The notes beneath the pieces are model-generated. The model did no database searches. It saw nothing but the letters and a program-made list of their open reading frames with translations, and had not been told where the DNA came from. A DNA stretch of 32,979 nucleotides from an uncultured Prevotella sp. (GTDB lineage: Bacteria > Bacteroidota > Bacteroidia > Bacteroidales > Bacteroidaceae), in the NCBI GenBank assembly GCA_937892695.1, contig CALBJK010000107.1, forward strand, positions 1-32,979, written 5' to 3'. The position numbers were made by a program, and so were the translations under genes. Below, one piece after another: positions 23,852 to 32,341 of the stretch; within the stretch, counting starts at the first letter, position 1, and each line of letters starts with the position of its first letter.

Positions 23852-25627
23852 TTATTCGTGATTGCGCTCAATCCAGGCTACAGTCTGTCCTTTCTGGACA
23901 TGCGAACCTTGCTTTGCGCCAATCTCCACGAGCTTGCCGCCGAGGTCGGCCTGAACGGGAACGAACTCGCCCCACGGTGCCTGTATGTAGCAGAACACAT
24001 CGCCTTCCTTATATTCCTTGCCAATGAACGGCTCTACGGCCGGGGCGCATTCGCCTTCACCCTGGAACTCCCAGAACAGTTGTCCCTTGACAGGAGCTAC
24101 GACGGCATCGGCCTTTGCGTGTTTGAACTCGGCAAGCTTTTCGGGCGAAACGTTTGCGCCCAGCTTTGCGTCCTTCATCTTCTGAAGGTCGGCCAGGAAG
24201 TTTTTCTTGGCCTGTCCGCTCTTATAGTTGCGGTACTGCTCGGGGTGCATGGCCAGCTCGAACAGTTCTTCGTCGTCCTGTCCGTAGTTCCAACCGTTCT
24301 CGTCCATTTCTTTCTTGAACTCGTCGAGGTTGTTCTTCAGCAGCGTATGAGGGTCGGCATCGGTAAACTCGCGGCCTTGCTTCTTTGCAAGCTCTACAAG
24401 CTCCGGGTCGATTGTTCCGGGTATCTTTCCGCTCTTGCCGAGAATCATACCCCACATAGAGTCGTCCATCATCACGAAACGACCCTTGCCCTGCTCCATA
24501 GTGAGGAGGTTCATCAGGGCGATGTTCTTCACGTACTGCGAGAACGGCGTTACCAATGGCGGATAACCTACGCGCGGCCATACGTATGCCACTTCGTCGA
24601 ACAGCTTCACGAGCATGTCGTCCATGCTAAGCTCTTCCTCACCCTTCTTCTTGCGCAGGTTGTTGATGGTAGCGCGTATGCCGCCGAGGTCGGCCATCAT
24701 CGACCCCATCATACCGCCAGGCAGTCCGCATCCGAGCAGCAGCGACGACATGACCTTGTTCTGCGGATTAATCCAGTAGCCCAGCCATTCGTCGATAAAT
24801 TCCTGCGTGAGCGAACGGGCCTTCATGTAGGCGTTCATGTTGATGTCGGCCACTTCGAAGCCTTCGTTCTTCAACATGCTCTGTACTGAGATGATGTCCG
24901 GGTGAACCTTGCCCCATGACAGCGGTTCCATAGCCGTGTCGATGATGTCGGCACCGTTGTTGCAGACTTCCAGTATAGAAGCCATAGACAGTCCCGGACC
25001 CGAATGGCCGTGATATTCGATGATAATGTCGGGATGCTTTTCCTTGATGGTGCGTGTGAGCTTGCCAAGGAATGCCGGCTGTCCTATTCCGGCCATATCC
25101 TTGAGGCATATTTCCTGCGCTCCGGCAGCAATCACCTTGTCTGCCACTTCGGCATAATACTCTACCGTGTGTACAGGCGAGTTGGTGATACAAAGGGCTA
25201 CCTGCGGAATCATGCCGCCTTCCTTAGCCCATCCGATGCTGGGAATGATGTTGCGGGTGTCGTTCAGTCCGCAGAATATACGGGTTATGTCAGTGCCTTG
25301 CTTCTTCTTCACGCGGTACATCATAGCGCGAACGTCGTCGGGCACGGGGTACATGCGCAGTGCGTTGAGACCACGGTCGAGCATGTGGGTCTTGATGCCT
25401 GCCTCATTGAAAGGCTTGCAGAAGGCGCGCACGGCCTCGTTCGGGTTCTCTCCGGCAAGGAGGTTGACCTGTTCGAAGGCACCGCCGTTAGTTTCCACAC
25501 GGGCGAAACATCCCATGTCGATTATCACAGGTGCGATACGTGCAAGCTGGTCTTTACGGGGCTGGAATTTGCCCGAAGACTGCCACATGTCACGATAGAC
25601 AAGACTGAATTGGATTTTCTTTTTCAT
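23852..25627 (-). CDS. Carboxyltransferase, oxaloacetate decarboxylase alpha / pyruvate carboxylase B type, biotin lysine absent
   Basis: A 591-residue protein of the pyruvate carboxyltransferase family. The TIM barrel (about 1-290) keeps the metal-site residues of this family: Asp13 in YRDMWQSSG, the candidate carbamylated Lys176 in ICLKDMAGI, and the His206-x-His208 pair in EYHGHSGPG. A conserved carboxylase middle domain follows (about 300-460: GCGLPGGMMGSMMADL, PLVTPFSQYV). The last 75 residues look like a biotinyl/lipoyl fold (GDVFCYIQAPWGEFVPV...KQGSHVQKGQTVAWIE). Where the family has EAMKM, this protein has QAPWG, with Trp552 in place of the biotinylated lysine. It may therefore need a separate biotin carrier or have another acceptor. 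The gene stands alone, with its own candidate promoter and terminator. No beta, gamma or carrier subunit is adjacent. Confidence 0.85.
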   Translation of the reverse strand: MKKKIQFSLVYRDMWQSSGKFQPRKDQLARIAPVIIDMGCFARVETNGGAFEQVNLLAGENPNEAVRAFCKPFNEAGIKTHMLDRGLNALRMYPVPDDVRAMMYRVKKKQGTDITRIFCGLNDTRNIIPSIGWAKEGGMIPQVALCITNSPVHTVEYYAEVADKVIAAGAQEICLKDMAGIGQPAFLGKLTRTIKEKHPDIIIEYHGHSGPGLSMASILEVCNNGADIIDTAMEPLSWGKVHPDIISVQSMLKNEGFEVADINMNAYMKARSLTQEFIDEWLGYWINPQNKVMSSLLLGCGLPGGMMGSMMADLGGIRATINNLRKKKGEEELSMDDMLVKLFDEVAYVWPRVGYPPLVTPFSQYVKNIALMNLLTMEQGKGRFVMMDDSMWGMILGKSGKIPGTIDPELVELAKKQGREFTDADPHTLLKNNLDEFKKEMDENGWNYGQDDEELFELAMHPEQYRNYKSGQAKKNFLADLQKMKDAKLGANVSPEKLAEFKHAKADAVVAPVKGQLFWEFQGEGECAPAVEPFIGKEYKEGDVFCYIQAPWGEFVPVQADLGGKLVEIGAKQGSHVQKGQTVAWIERNHE

Positions 25628-25670
25628 ATCTTTCTGTTATGTTCTTTTTTCCTATTTCCTTTCAAACATG

Positions 25671-25678
25671 CAAAATTA
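25671..25678 (-). promoter_or_regulatory. Candidate promoter -7 element of the carboxyltransferase gene
   Basis: The minus strand reads TAATTTTGCATG, matching TAnnTTTG, 44 bp before the ATG at 25627. No clear TTTG lies at the right distance upstream. Confidence 0.4.
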
Positions 25679-25883
25679 GGCATTTTTTCCCGAACAGTCG
25701 GCTTTGCCCATATATTTTTAGTATTTTTGAATACCTGACGATTTTGCCGAATAATACGTACAGACGGCTGAGGACATAAAAATGCAGCATTTATGAAGAT
25801 GCATGCCATTACTTTGCCATAAATACATTCAGGTTCGTTCAGCGTACTTTGCTTACAAATCGTAAGCGGGAGCTACACCATTT

Positions 25884-26037
25884 GCCGCATTCACGCAAAG
25901 CATTGGCTTTCAGAAAGATACATGCATGCCTTTTTCTATCTTCCAAGAAGGGGCATTTCATGCTCTGATATGCGGCATATCAGACGATGAAAAGCGGCAT
26001 ATCAGAACGCAGAAAGGGGCATATTGGAAAACCCCGG
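25884..26037. repeat. Degenerate 22-bp-period tandem repeat array, copy B
   Basis: Units start at 25884, 25906, 25928, 25950, 25972, 25994 and 26016, exactly 22 bp apart. The core units are the last four. Those at 25972 and 25994 both begin GCGGCATATCAGA and end in GAAA; those at 25950 and 26016 begin GGGGCATTTCA and GGGGCATATTGG. The junction CTGATATGC-G-GCATATCAG (25965-25983) is a 19-bp palindrome around a central G. The 25928 unit ends TTCCAAGAA, like the TTCCAATAT end of the 5108 unit in copy A. The 25884 and 25906 units are weak. The array is shared with 5086-5217. Confidence 0.75.
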
Positions 26038-26368
26038 CCAAAGAAGCACTAAACAGCACATATCGGTCGAAAATTGAAAGTAGAAGAAGAGGCAACACTA
26101 TAATAGGACGGATGTTTCAAAGGCAGAACAAGAGGAAACCAAACAATTAAGACGTACAAGATTACAATCTGTAACAATATTCAATACATAAAAGTGGTTA
26201 TTATAAGTTATGATTTGACACATTAGTCTTATTTGAAGATAAAAATGTCAATAAATCTAACCAATTCATCCCATTGTCTGGTATCATACAGAACTGTCAT
26301 CTGCAATAATAGAGACAACCATTAGGAGCGTCTCACGTTATTGAGACATAAAAATAATTTGACGAATA

Positions 26369-26400
26369 TTTGGCTAAGAACGACTATTTGGCTATTTTTG
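26369..26400 (+). promoter_or_regulatory. cca promoter (Bacteroidetes -33/-7)
   Basis: TTTG (26369-26372) and TATTTTTG (26393-26400) match the Bacteroidetes -33 TTTG and -7 TAnnTTTG boxes with a 20-bp spacer. Transcription would begin near 26405, about 25 nt before the chosen ATG. This also argues against the in-frame ATG at 26370, which would lie inside the promoter. Confidence 0.65.
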
Positions 26401-26429
26401 TAATTTGGACAAATGACAACATAAAGGAA

Positions 26430-27857
26430 ATGAAGATTTACACCGATGCCGAACTGGCTCAGATACTTGACAAGGACATTTTTCACAAGATAGGCGACGC
26501 AGCCGACACGCTCGGCGTAGAATGCTACGTAGTGGGCGGATACGTGCGCGACATTTTTCTGGAACGACCGTCCAACGACATCGACGTGGTGGTGGTGGGC
26601 AGCGGCATACGCGTGGCCGACGAGCTGCGCAAGATACTCGGAAGCAAAGCCCACATATCTGTGTTCCGTAATTTCGGAACAGCCCAAGTGAAATACAAAG
26701 GCATGGAGGTAGAGTTTGTGGGCGCACGCAAAGAGAGCTACACCCACGATTCGCGAAAGCCGGCCGTCGAGGATGGCACTCTCGAAGACGACCAGAACCG
26801 CCGCGACTTCACAATCAACGCCATGGCCGTGTGTCTGAACAGCAGCCGTTTCGGCGAACTGGTCGACCCGTTTGACGGCATTGCCGATCTGGAGGACGGC
26901 ATCATCCGCACTCCGCTCGACCCTGACATCACTTTCTCGGACGACCCGCTCAGGATGATGCGCTGCGTAAGGTTCTCGGCACAACTGCGGTTTTTCATCG
27001 ACGACGAAACGTTTGAGGCTCTGGAACGCAACGCCGAGCGCATAAAGATAGTAAGCGGAGAGCGCATAGCCGACGAGCTGAACAAGATAATGATGACACC
27101 ACAGCCCAGCCGGGGCTTCGTAGAGCTGCACCGCTGCGGACTGCTGCAACTGATTCTGCCCGAACTGGCGGCTCTCGACATCGTAGATACACGCAACGGA
27201 CGGGCACACAAGAACAACTTCTACCACACGCTCGAAGTGGTAGACAACATCTGCCGCAAGACCGACAACCTGTGGCTGCGCTGGGCGGCCATGCTACACG
27301 ACGTGGGCAAGACACGCAGCAAACGGTGGGAGCCGGCGATAGGTTGGACATTTCACAACCACAACTACATCGGGGCAAAAATGGTGCCCGAGATTTTCCG
27401 CAGACTCAAACAGCCGATGGACGCAAAGATGAAATACGTGCAGAAGCTGGTCGACCTGCACATGCGCCCCATCGCCATTGCCGACAACGAGGTGACAGAC
27501 AGCGCGGTCAGAAGGCTGCTCAACGATGCCGGCGACGACATCGACGACCTGATGACGCTATGTGAAGCCGACATCACAAGCAAGAACGAAGTACGGAAAA
27601 AACGTTTTCTGGAGAACTTCCGCGTAGTACGCGAGAAGCTGGCCGACCTGAAAGAGCGCGACTACAAACGGTTGCTCCAGCCATGCATAGACGGCAACGA
27701 GATAATGGAGATGTTCCATCTGCCTCCAAGCCGCGAAGTGGGCACACTCAAACAGACACTCAAGGATGCCGTGCTGGACAACCGGGTGCCCAACGAGCGC
27801 GGGCCACTGATGAAACTGCTAATGGAGAAAGCCCGCAAAATGGGGATTGCGGAGTGA
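26430..27857 (+). CDS. cca: CCA-adding tRNA nucleotidyltransferase with HD domain
   Basis: A 475-residue class II nucleotidyltransferase that builds or repairs the 3' CCA end of tRNAs from CTP and ATP. Motifs: VVGGYVRD (34-41), the catalytic NDIDVVV (49-55) with Asp50 and Asp52, RRDFTINAMA (the flexible-loop and ribose-recognition region, about 124-133), and DDPLRMMRCVRFS in the neck domain. An HD domain follows, with AMLHDVGK and a later HNHNYIG, suggesting the phosphohydrolase activity seen in some CCA enzymes. I chose the ATG at 26430 because it starts the conserved protein, follows an AAAGGA-like ribosome-binding site and lies just past a good promoter. A poly(A) polymerase is the alternative within this family. 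It heads a plus-strand operon with two outer-membrane proteins. Confidence 0.92.
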   Translation: MKIYTDAELAQILDKDIFHKIGDAADTLGVECYVVGGYVRDIFLERPSNDIDVVVVGSGIRVADELRKILGSKAHISVFRNFGTAQVKYKGMEVEFVGARKESYTHDSRKPAVEDGTLEDDQNRRDFTINAMAVCLNSSRFGELVDPFDGIADLEDGIIRTPLDPDITFSDDPLRMMRCVRFSAQLRFFIDDETFEALERNAERIKIVSGERIADELNKIMMTPQPSRGFVELHRCGLLQLILPELAALDIVDTRNGRAHKNNFYHTLEVVDNICRKTDNLWLRWAAMLHDVGKTRSKRWEPAIGWTFHNHNYIGAKMVPEIFRRLKQPMDAKMKYVQKLVDLHMRPIAIADNEVTDSAVRRLLNDAGDDIDDLMTLCEADITSKNEVRKKRFLENFRVVREKLADLKERDYKRLLQPCIDGNEIMEMFHLPPSREVGTLKQTLKDAVLDNRVPNERGPLMKLLMEKARKMGIAE

Positions 27858-27886
27858 ACCATCACACGTATGAAAGGACAAAAGCA

Positions 27887-29137
27887 ATGACTGACGGATA
27901 TATAAAAAGAATGGTTGCCGTGGCTGCTCTCGGATGCTGCATCGCAGCCAATACGGCCAAGGCCCAAGTGGCCGAGCAAATCTGCACCGACAACTACGAG
28001 ATAGACTCAGCCCGAACAGGCGAACTGACGCTGAAGGTAGACAACATAAGCTTTCTGAAAGATAACGAGTTTAAGGGCGACATAGTCACCGGCTACACTC
28101 TGCCCGGATTCTGGCTTCAGCCTAAAGTGGCGTTCCAACCGCTGAAGAACCTTAAAATAGAAGCCGGAGTGCATGCCTTTGTCTACGACGGAGCCTACAA
28201 ATATCCGAACTACGCATATCAGGACATAGCCCGATGGAAAGGGTCACAGTACCAGAAGGGGACACACCTGCTGCCCTTTTTCCGTGCCCAGATACAGTTG
28301 GGCAGTGTCAATCTGATTTGGGGCGACCTGTACGGAGGAAGCAACCACAGGTTGAACGAAGTGCTATACAACCCAGAACTAAACCTTACGGCCGACCCCG
28401 AAATGGGGTTTCAGGTGATAATGGACCGCCCCAGATTCCGTCTCGACACATGGATCGACTGGCAGAGCTTCATATTCAAGAAAGACACCCATCAGGAAGC
28501 GTTCGTTGTGGGGCTGTCGTCTCTCGTCCGGTTTAACAACCCAGAGTCACGGTTTCACGTCTATTTGCCCTTACAAGGACTCATACAGCACCGTGGAGGG
28601 GAACTCGACACACTGGAGCACAACTCCGTACAGACGTTCATGAACGGGTCGGCGGGTGTAGGTGTCGTCTGGAACACGGGCAATCCGCTGCTGCGAAGGA
28701 TCAACGTCGAGGGCGACATTATCGGCTATTACGAGCAGTCTGGCACACTGTGGCCATTCAGCAGCGGCACGGCATTTCTGGCTAAAGGATCGGTTGACGT
28801 TTGGCGTTACTTCCGTCTTACAGGCGGCTGGTTCTATGGAAAGAAGTTCATATCCCTGCTCGGGCTGCCTTTTTTCGGTGCTGTCGCGAGGTCGGATAAG
28901 GGTGGAACGTACGACTTTATGAGGACTGGCTTTGTCTCGTTCGAGTCGTCCTATAAGTTCAAGAGATACTACGCTGTCGGTGCCAAGGCCGATTTCTACT
29001 ATTCGGTTCCTGGCCGCTATACATCTAAAGACGGTTTGGTGTCGTCGCAGCAGCCTCTGTCCAACTTCTCAATAGGTGCTTATTTCCGTCTCAATCTCGA
29101 CGTGCTGCTGTGGAAACACCGTCCGAAGAAATTATAA
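27887..29137 (+). CDS. Predicted outer-membrane protein, function unknown
   Basis: A 416-residue exported protein from the ATG at 27887, preceded by AAAGGA; a start at 27911 is also possible. The signal peptide is clear (KRMVAVAALGCCIAANTAKA, cleavage before QVAEQ). The mature part has many short amphipathic strands with aromatic residues (SFESSYKFKRYYAVGAKADF, FSIGAYFRLNLDVLLW), consistent with a beta-barrel of about 16 strands. I do not recognise a named family; it looks like a conserved Bacteroidales hypothetical outer-membrane protein. It starts 29 bp after cca and is followed 38 bp later by another barrel protein, so the three are probably one operon, although no functional link to tRNA maturation is evident. 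Confidence 0.75.
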   Translation: MTDGYIKRMVAVAALGCCIAANTAKAQVAEQICTDNYEIDSARTGELTLKVDNISFLKDNEFKGDIVTGYTLPGFWLQPKVAFQPLKNLKIEAGVHAFVYDGAYKYPNYAYQDIARWKGSQYQKGTHLLPFFRAQIQLGSVNLIWGDLYGGSNHRLNEVLYNPELNLTADPEMGFQVIMDRPRFRLDTWIDWQSFIFKKDTHQEAFVVGLSSLVRFNNPESRFHVYLPLQGLIQHRGGELDTLEHNSVQTFMNGSAGVGVVWNTGNPLLRRINVEGDIIGYYEQSGTLWPFSSGTAFLAKGSVDVWRYFRLTGGWFYGKKFISLLGLPFFGAVARSDKGGTYDFMRTGFVSFESSYKFKRYYAVGAKADFYYSVPGRYTSKDGLVSSQQPLSNFSIGAYFRLNLDVLLWKHRPKKL

Positions 29138-29175
29138 TTAAATAAACCAAGAGATACATTCTTACTAAAATAACT

Positions 29176-29691
29176 ATGAGTTTTAAAACTCTTTTGGCTG
29201 CGGCCCTATTGCTTTCCGGCCTTTCTGTAAAGTCCTCGGCCGAGAGTTTCAACCCCGACAGCGTCATGCGCCGTGGATATCGCGGAACTGTCGAGGCGGC
29301 CTATCATCTGAACATAATCAGCAATGGCAGAGACTATACCGGACAAAGCTTCATGACTACCCACGGCTATCTTTTCTGCCCCTACGCCTTTCTCGGCTTT
29401 TCGACAGGCTACAACCGAGCCGATGAAGAACCCTCGGCTGTACTTGTTCCCATGCTTCTCAATCTGCGTCTTTATGCTCCAATAAAACGGCTGGGACGCT
29501 TCACACCCTACGCCGACCTCAGATACGGACCTGTCTATTTGCTATATGACGGCGGCATTGGTGGCGACTGGATGACCCATGCGGCTTTTGGTGTCAGATA
29601 CGCCCTTGGCCGCAAGACAGCTCTGAGCCTGTCTTGCGGCTACGAATCCTATTTTGAGGGCTTGGACATGAGGCTGGGCTTCGAATTTTAG
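29176..29691 (+). CDS. Small outer-membrane beta-barrel protein
   Basis: A 171-residue exported protein. The signal peptide is MSFKTLLAAALLLSGLSVKS, with cleavage near SSA-E. About eight alternating strands follow (YRGTVEAAYHLNI, HGYLFCPYAFLGFSTGY, FTPYADLRYGPVYLLYD, THAAFGVRYALG, ALSLSCGYESYF). It ends LGFEF, a C-terminal phenylalanine typical of BAM-inserted barrels. Length and pattern fit an OmpA/OmpX-like eight-stranded barrel. The function is unknown. It is last in the cca operon and convergent with the patatin-barrel gene 78 bp away. Confidence 0.78.
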   Translation: MSFKTLLAAALLLSGLSVKSSAESFNPDSVMRRGYRGTVEAAYHLNIISNGRDYTGQSFMTTHGYLFCPYAFLGFSTGYNRADEEPSAVLVPMLLNLRLYAPIKRLGRFTPYADLRYGPVYLLYDGGIGGDWMTHAAFGVRYALGRKTALSLSCGYESYFEGLDMRLGFEF

Positions 29692-29769
29692 ACAGCCTGA
29701 ATACGGACAGCTTATGTTCCGCTTTGTTTGTGAATAAAGGATTATCATGAAGCAGCGGCTTTCTGCTGT

Positions 29770-31812
29770 TCAGAAATAAAAGCCGAGATTGATATAAAAA
29801 CACACGTTGTGGGTTAGTGTCGACCAACCGAGCGATGCTCCCAACGGACCGAAGATACTGTCGTAATAGTAGGCGGCACTACATCCGGCACCTAAATTGT
29901 TTTGTACAAGCGATTTCAGTTTGTCCCCTTTCGCGAATGTCGAAATATTCAGCCGTATATAGTTGTTTGTGGCTATACGTTGCGAAAGCTGCAATTGCAG
30001 GGCGACAAACTGATTGTCGGTGAATTCGGCATAGCCTACACCAGCCAACGGCATTTGCTGCCGGAGATAATGGCCGAAGACGCTTCCGCCTACTACATTG
30101 CGCTCCATCAGCGGCACGTCTTCGCCGAACAGCAGCCGTCCGTAGGCCAAAGGCTGTAAGGTGAGATGGCTGTTCAAGGCGAAAGACATTCGCCACGATG
30201 CGGCTATTTCGTTTATGCCAGCATGTCCGTCGTAGCCGACGAAGTTGTCGGTCAGATAACTATAACGTGCACTGAACCGCGCACCACGTGTAGGAAAATA
30301 CCATTTGTCCTCCGAATCGTAACTGATGTCGGCCGAGTAGGCTATGTGGCTCTCTTTGTCAGTATCGTCAGCGACAACGGGCCGGCTGGCCAGAATGTCT
30401 ATGAACGAGCAGTTGCTCCAACGGGCCGACAGCGAGCAATCGAAATTCTTTATCCGGAAATTGAATGGGGCAAACTCGACCGTGTGACGGTTGTACGTCA
30501 TGTTGATATCTCGGCTGCCTTGCCGGTAGAAGTTGACATCGTCGTGATTGAAGATATATGACAACCTCATGCCTCCATAGTCGAGCGGACGAAAAGCCAC
30601 ATCAGCACGTGCCATTATGCGTTTTCCCAATCTGAGAGTGGCCTCGGCCACAAGTGGCGAACGCTTGGGCATGTAGGTGCCGTTTATCTGCAATGCCACT
30701 ATGTCCTCGGTGTCAAAGCGCACACCGAGATTGGCACGAAGCAAGCTGATGTCCGGACGGACTACAATGGCCGTATCGGAGAGCGACGGCGGCACGGGTC
30801 TGGCCGGGCGAGTCGGTACGTATCCGTCGGCTATTCCTATCTTCCTCTTCAGGGCTATGAGCTGTGCAATGTCATCGCTGGCCGCTTTCTGTCCTCTCCG
30901 TATCAGCGTGTCGATGGCCTGTGAGGTGAAGCTCGCCGCAGAATAGCCCCTACCGTCCACTTTTATGCACACATCGGTGGCGGCTACGTTGGCATCATAC
31001 TTGTTCTTGGTATTAATGTCGATCAGCTGCATCAGCACCGCCGACCCGCTGTTCAACTCGGCAGCAGTCCGTGGAGCGTCCTGCACTGTAATACCAATAA
31101 CGATGTCGGCTCCCATCTGTCTGGCCACATCTACGGGAAAATTGTTGCGCAATCCGCCGTCGACAAGAACAAGACTGTCCTTCCGTACAGGCGCAAATAC
31201 CCCGGGGATGGACATGCTGGCACGCATGGCTTCGGCCAGACATCCGCTATGGAAGACATATTCGGTATTGTCGACCAGATTGGTCGCCACACACGCGTAT
31301 GGTATCGGAAGACTGTCGAAACTTACCGAATCGGAGTACTGCCGGGTTAGAAGTTCAAAGAGACGGTTCAGATTGCGTCCTTCTACGAAGCCCCCCTTCC
31401 GGTTCTTCACCTCGCGTCCGTTCATCATAAGCTGTCTTGTGATGATGTATGTGTTCTGTTTCTTACGGTTGTCGATGAATGCGCTACGCATCTCGGGCTT
31501 GTCGGTAAGCAGGAAATTCCAGTCGAGCACATGAACCATAGAGTCGATTGTCGCTGCGTCGTAGCCTATGGCATATAGTCCCCCGACAATTGCTCCCATC
31601 GATGTTCCGGCGATAATGTCGACAGGTATGCCGGCTTTCTCAATCACTTTGAGTGCACCTATATGAGCCATGCCCTTGGCTCCTCCGCCCGAAAGCACGA
31701 CGGCCACGCGCTTACGCGGCTGCTGTGCTGACGATTCGACAGGCAATGCCGCCCAAATAAGGACAGCCAGCAAAACCTGAAAAATCGAGAAGAACCAAGA
31801 TTTATGTTTCAT
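29770..31812 (-). CDS. Patatin-like phospholipase fused to an outer-membrane barrel
   Basis: A 680-residue exported protein. After a signal peptide (about 1-29, cleavage near SSA-Q) comes a patatin domain (about 35-310). It has the oxyanion motif SGGGAKG (41-47), the nucleophile elbow GTSMG with Ser71, and the catalytic DGG with Asp218, so the Ser-Asp dyad is intact. A POTRA-like linker and a BamA/surface-antigen-type barrel follow (about 370-680: YSADISYDSEDKWYFPTRGA, GARFSARYSYLTDNF, ending INLGFYF). This layout matches PlpD-type autotransported lipases (type Vd secretion): the barrel exports or anchors the lipase at the cell surface. It starts 9 bp after queF and may be read from the same transcript. 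Confidence 0.9.
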   Translation of the reverse strand: MKHKSWFFSIFQVLLAVLIWAALPVESSAQQPRKRVAVVLSGGGAKGMAHIGALKVIEKAGIPVDIIAGTSMGAIVGGLYAIGYDAATIDSMVHVLDWNFLLTDKPEMRSAFIDNRKKQNTYIITRQLMMNGREVKNRKGGFVEGRNLNRLFELLTRQYSDSVSFDSLPIPYACVATNLVDNTEYVFHSGCLAEAMRASMSIPGVFAPVRKDSLVLVDGGLRNNFPVDVARQMGADIVIGITVQDAPRTAAELNSGSAVLMQLIDINTKNKYDANVAATDVCIKVDGRGYSAASFTSQAIDTLIRRGQKAASDDIAQLIALKRKIGIADGYVPTRPARPVPPSLSDTAIVVRPDISLLRANLGVRFDTEDIVALQINGTYMPKRSPLVAEATLRLGKRIMARADVAFRPLDYGGMRLSYIFNHDDVNFYRQGSRDINMTYNRHTVEFAPFNFRIKNFDCSLSARWSNCSFIDILASRPVVADDTDKESHIAYSADISYDSEDKWYFPTRGARFSARYSYLTDNFVGYDGHAGINEIAASWRMSFALNSHLTLQPLAYGRLLFGEDVPLMERNVVGGSVFGHYLRQQMPLAGVGYAEFTDNQFVALQLQLSQRIATNNYIRLNISTFAKGDKLKSLVQNNLGAGCSAAYYYDSIFGPLGASLGWSTLTHNVCFYINLGFYF

Positions 31813-31821
31813 ACGTTTTCT

Positions 31822-32283
31822 TTACTGATGTGTGGCGAAACGTTGTTCGGCCAGTTTTTCATATTTGGTTCCTGGCCGGCCGTAGTTTGCGTAAGGATAA
31901 ATGCTTATTCCGCCGCGAGGAGTGAACAGTCCGGTCACCTCTATGTACTTTGGCGACATCAACTTGATGAGATCCTTCATTATTATGTTCACGCAGTCTT
32001 CGTGGAAGTCGCCGTGGTTGCGGAAGCTGAAAAGATACAGCTTCAGGCTCTTGCTTTCCACCATGCGCACATCGGGAATGTAGGATATACGTATTTCAGC
32101 GAAGTCGGGCTGTCCTGTAATCGGACACAACGATGTAAACTCAGGACAGTTGAATCGCACCCAATAGTCGTTGTCCGGATGCTTGTTGACAAACGTTTCC
32201 AGCACCTCAGGTGCATAGTCGTCGGCATATCTTGTTTTCGCTCCGAGAGCTTTAAGCCCTTCATCTTTTCTTTCTTCGTTCAT
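31822..32283 (-). CDS. queF: NADPH-dependent 7-cyano-7-deazaguanine reductase
   Basis: A 153-residue unimodular QueF that reduces the nitrile of preQ0 to the aminomethyl of preQ1 in queuosine synthesis. Visible residues: catalytic Cys53 in FTSLCPITGQPD, which forms the thioimide with substrate, general acid Asp60, and the QueF signature ESKSLKLYLFSFR (77-89) with Glu77 for substrate recognition, followed by HGDFHED. The length is that of the short tunnel-fold (YkvM) form rather than the long E. coli form. It sits 58 bp after a queuosine-precursor transporter gene and 9 bp before the patatin-barrel gene. Confidence 0.95.
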   Translation of the reverse strand: MNEERKDEGLKALGAKTRYADDYAPEVLETFVNKHPDNDYWVRFNCPEFTSLCPITGQPDFAEIRISYIPDVRMVESKSLKLYLFSFRNHGDFHEDCVNIIMKDLIKLMSPKYIEVTGLFTPRGGISIYPYANYGRPGTKYEKLAEQRFATHQ

Positions 32284-32341
32284 GTATTTCGTTGCTTTAA
32301 TGATTCGTTATCTGATCTATGACATCATGGTACAGCATCTT

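Larger units (their letters stand above)
25628..26429. other. 802-bp divergent intergenic spacer
   Basis: This is the largest gene-free stretch in the window, between the carboxyltransferase (minus) and cca (plus). It contains a candidate promoter on each side (25671-25678 minus; 26369-26400 plus) and the second 22-bp-period repeat array (25884-26037). About 290 bp of A+T-rich sequence follows, with alternating GAGAC/GTCTC/GAGAC motifs (26312-26316, 26330-26334, 26343-26347) that can form competing hairpins just before the cca promoter. A 74-codon frame at 25926-26150 crosses the repeats and resembles no protein I know. Confidence 0.6.

Noticed and set aside
23774..24889. A 371-codon plus-strand frame opposite the carboxyltransferase gene
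   Set aside because: It is the antisense shadow of a conserved coding frame, with no signal peptide or domain of its own.
25884..26037. The repeats as a CRISPR array
   Set aside because: The period is 22 bp with no alternation of conserved repeat and unique spacer; similarity decays along the array, and no cas genes are present.
25926..26150. A 74-codon plus-strand frame in the divergent spacer
   Set aside because: It runs through the 22-bp-period repeats, whose pattern explains the sequence without coding. No ribosome-binding site or family similarity.
26322..27227. A 301-codon minus-strand frame opposite cca
   Set aside because: It is the antisense of a conserved enzyme and overlaps its promoter; the translation is His/Val-rich without motifs.
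29692..29769. AGCAG/CTGCT hairpin in the convergent gap between the small barrel gene and the patatin-barrel gene
   Set aside because: The stem is short and there is no T tract on either strand; I cannot support a terminator.
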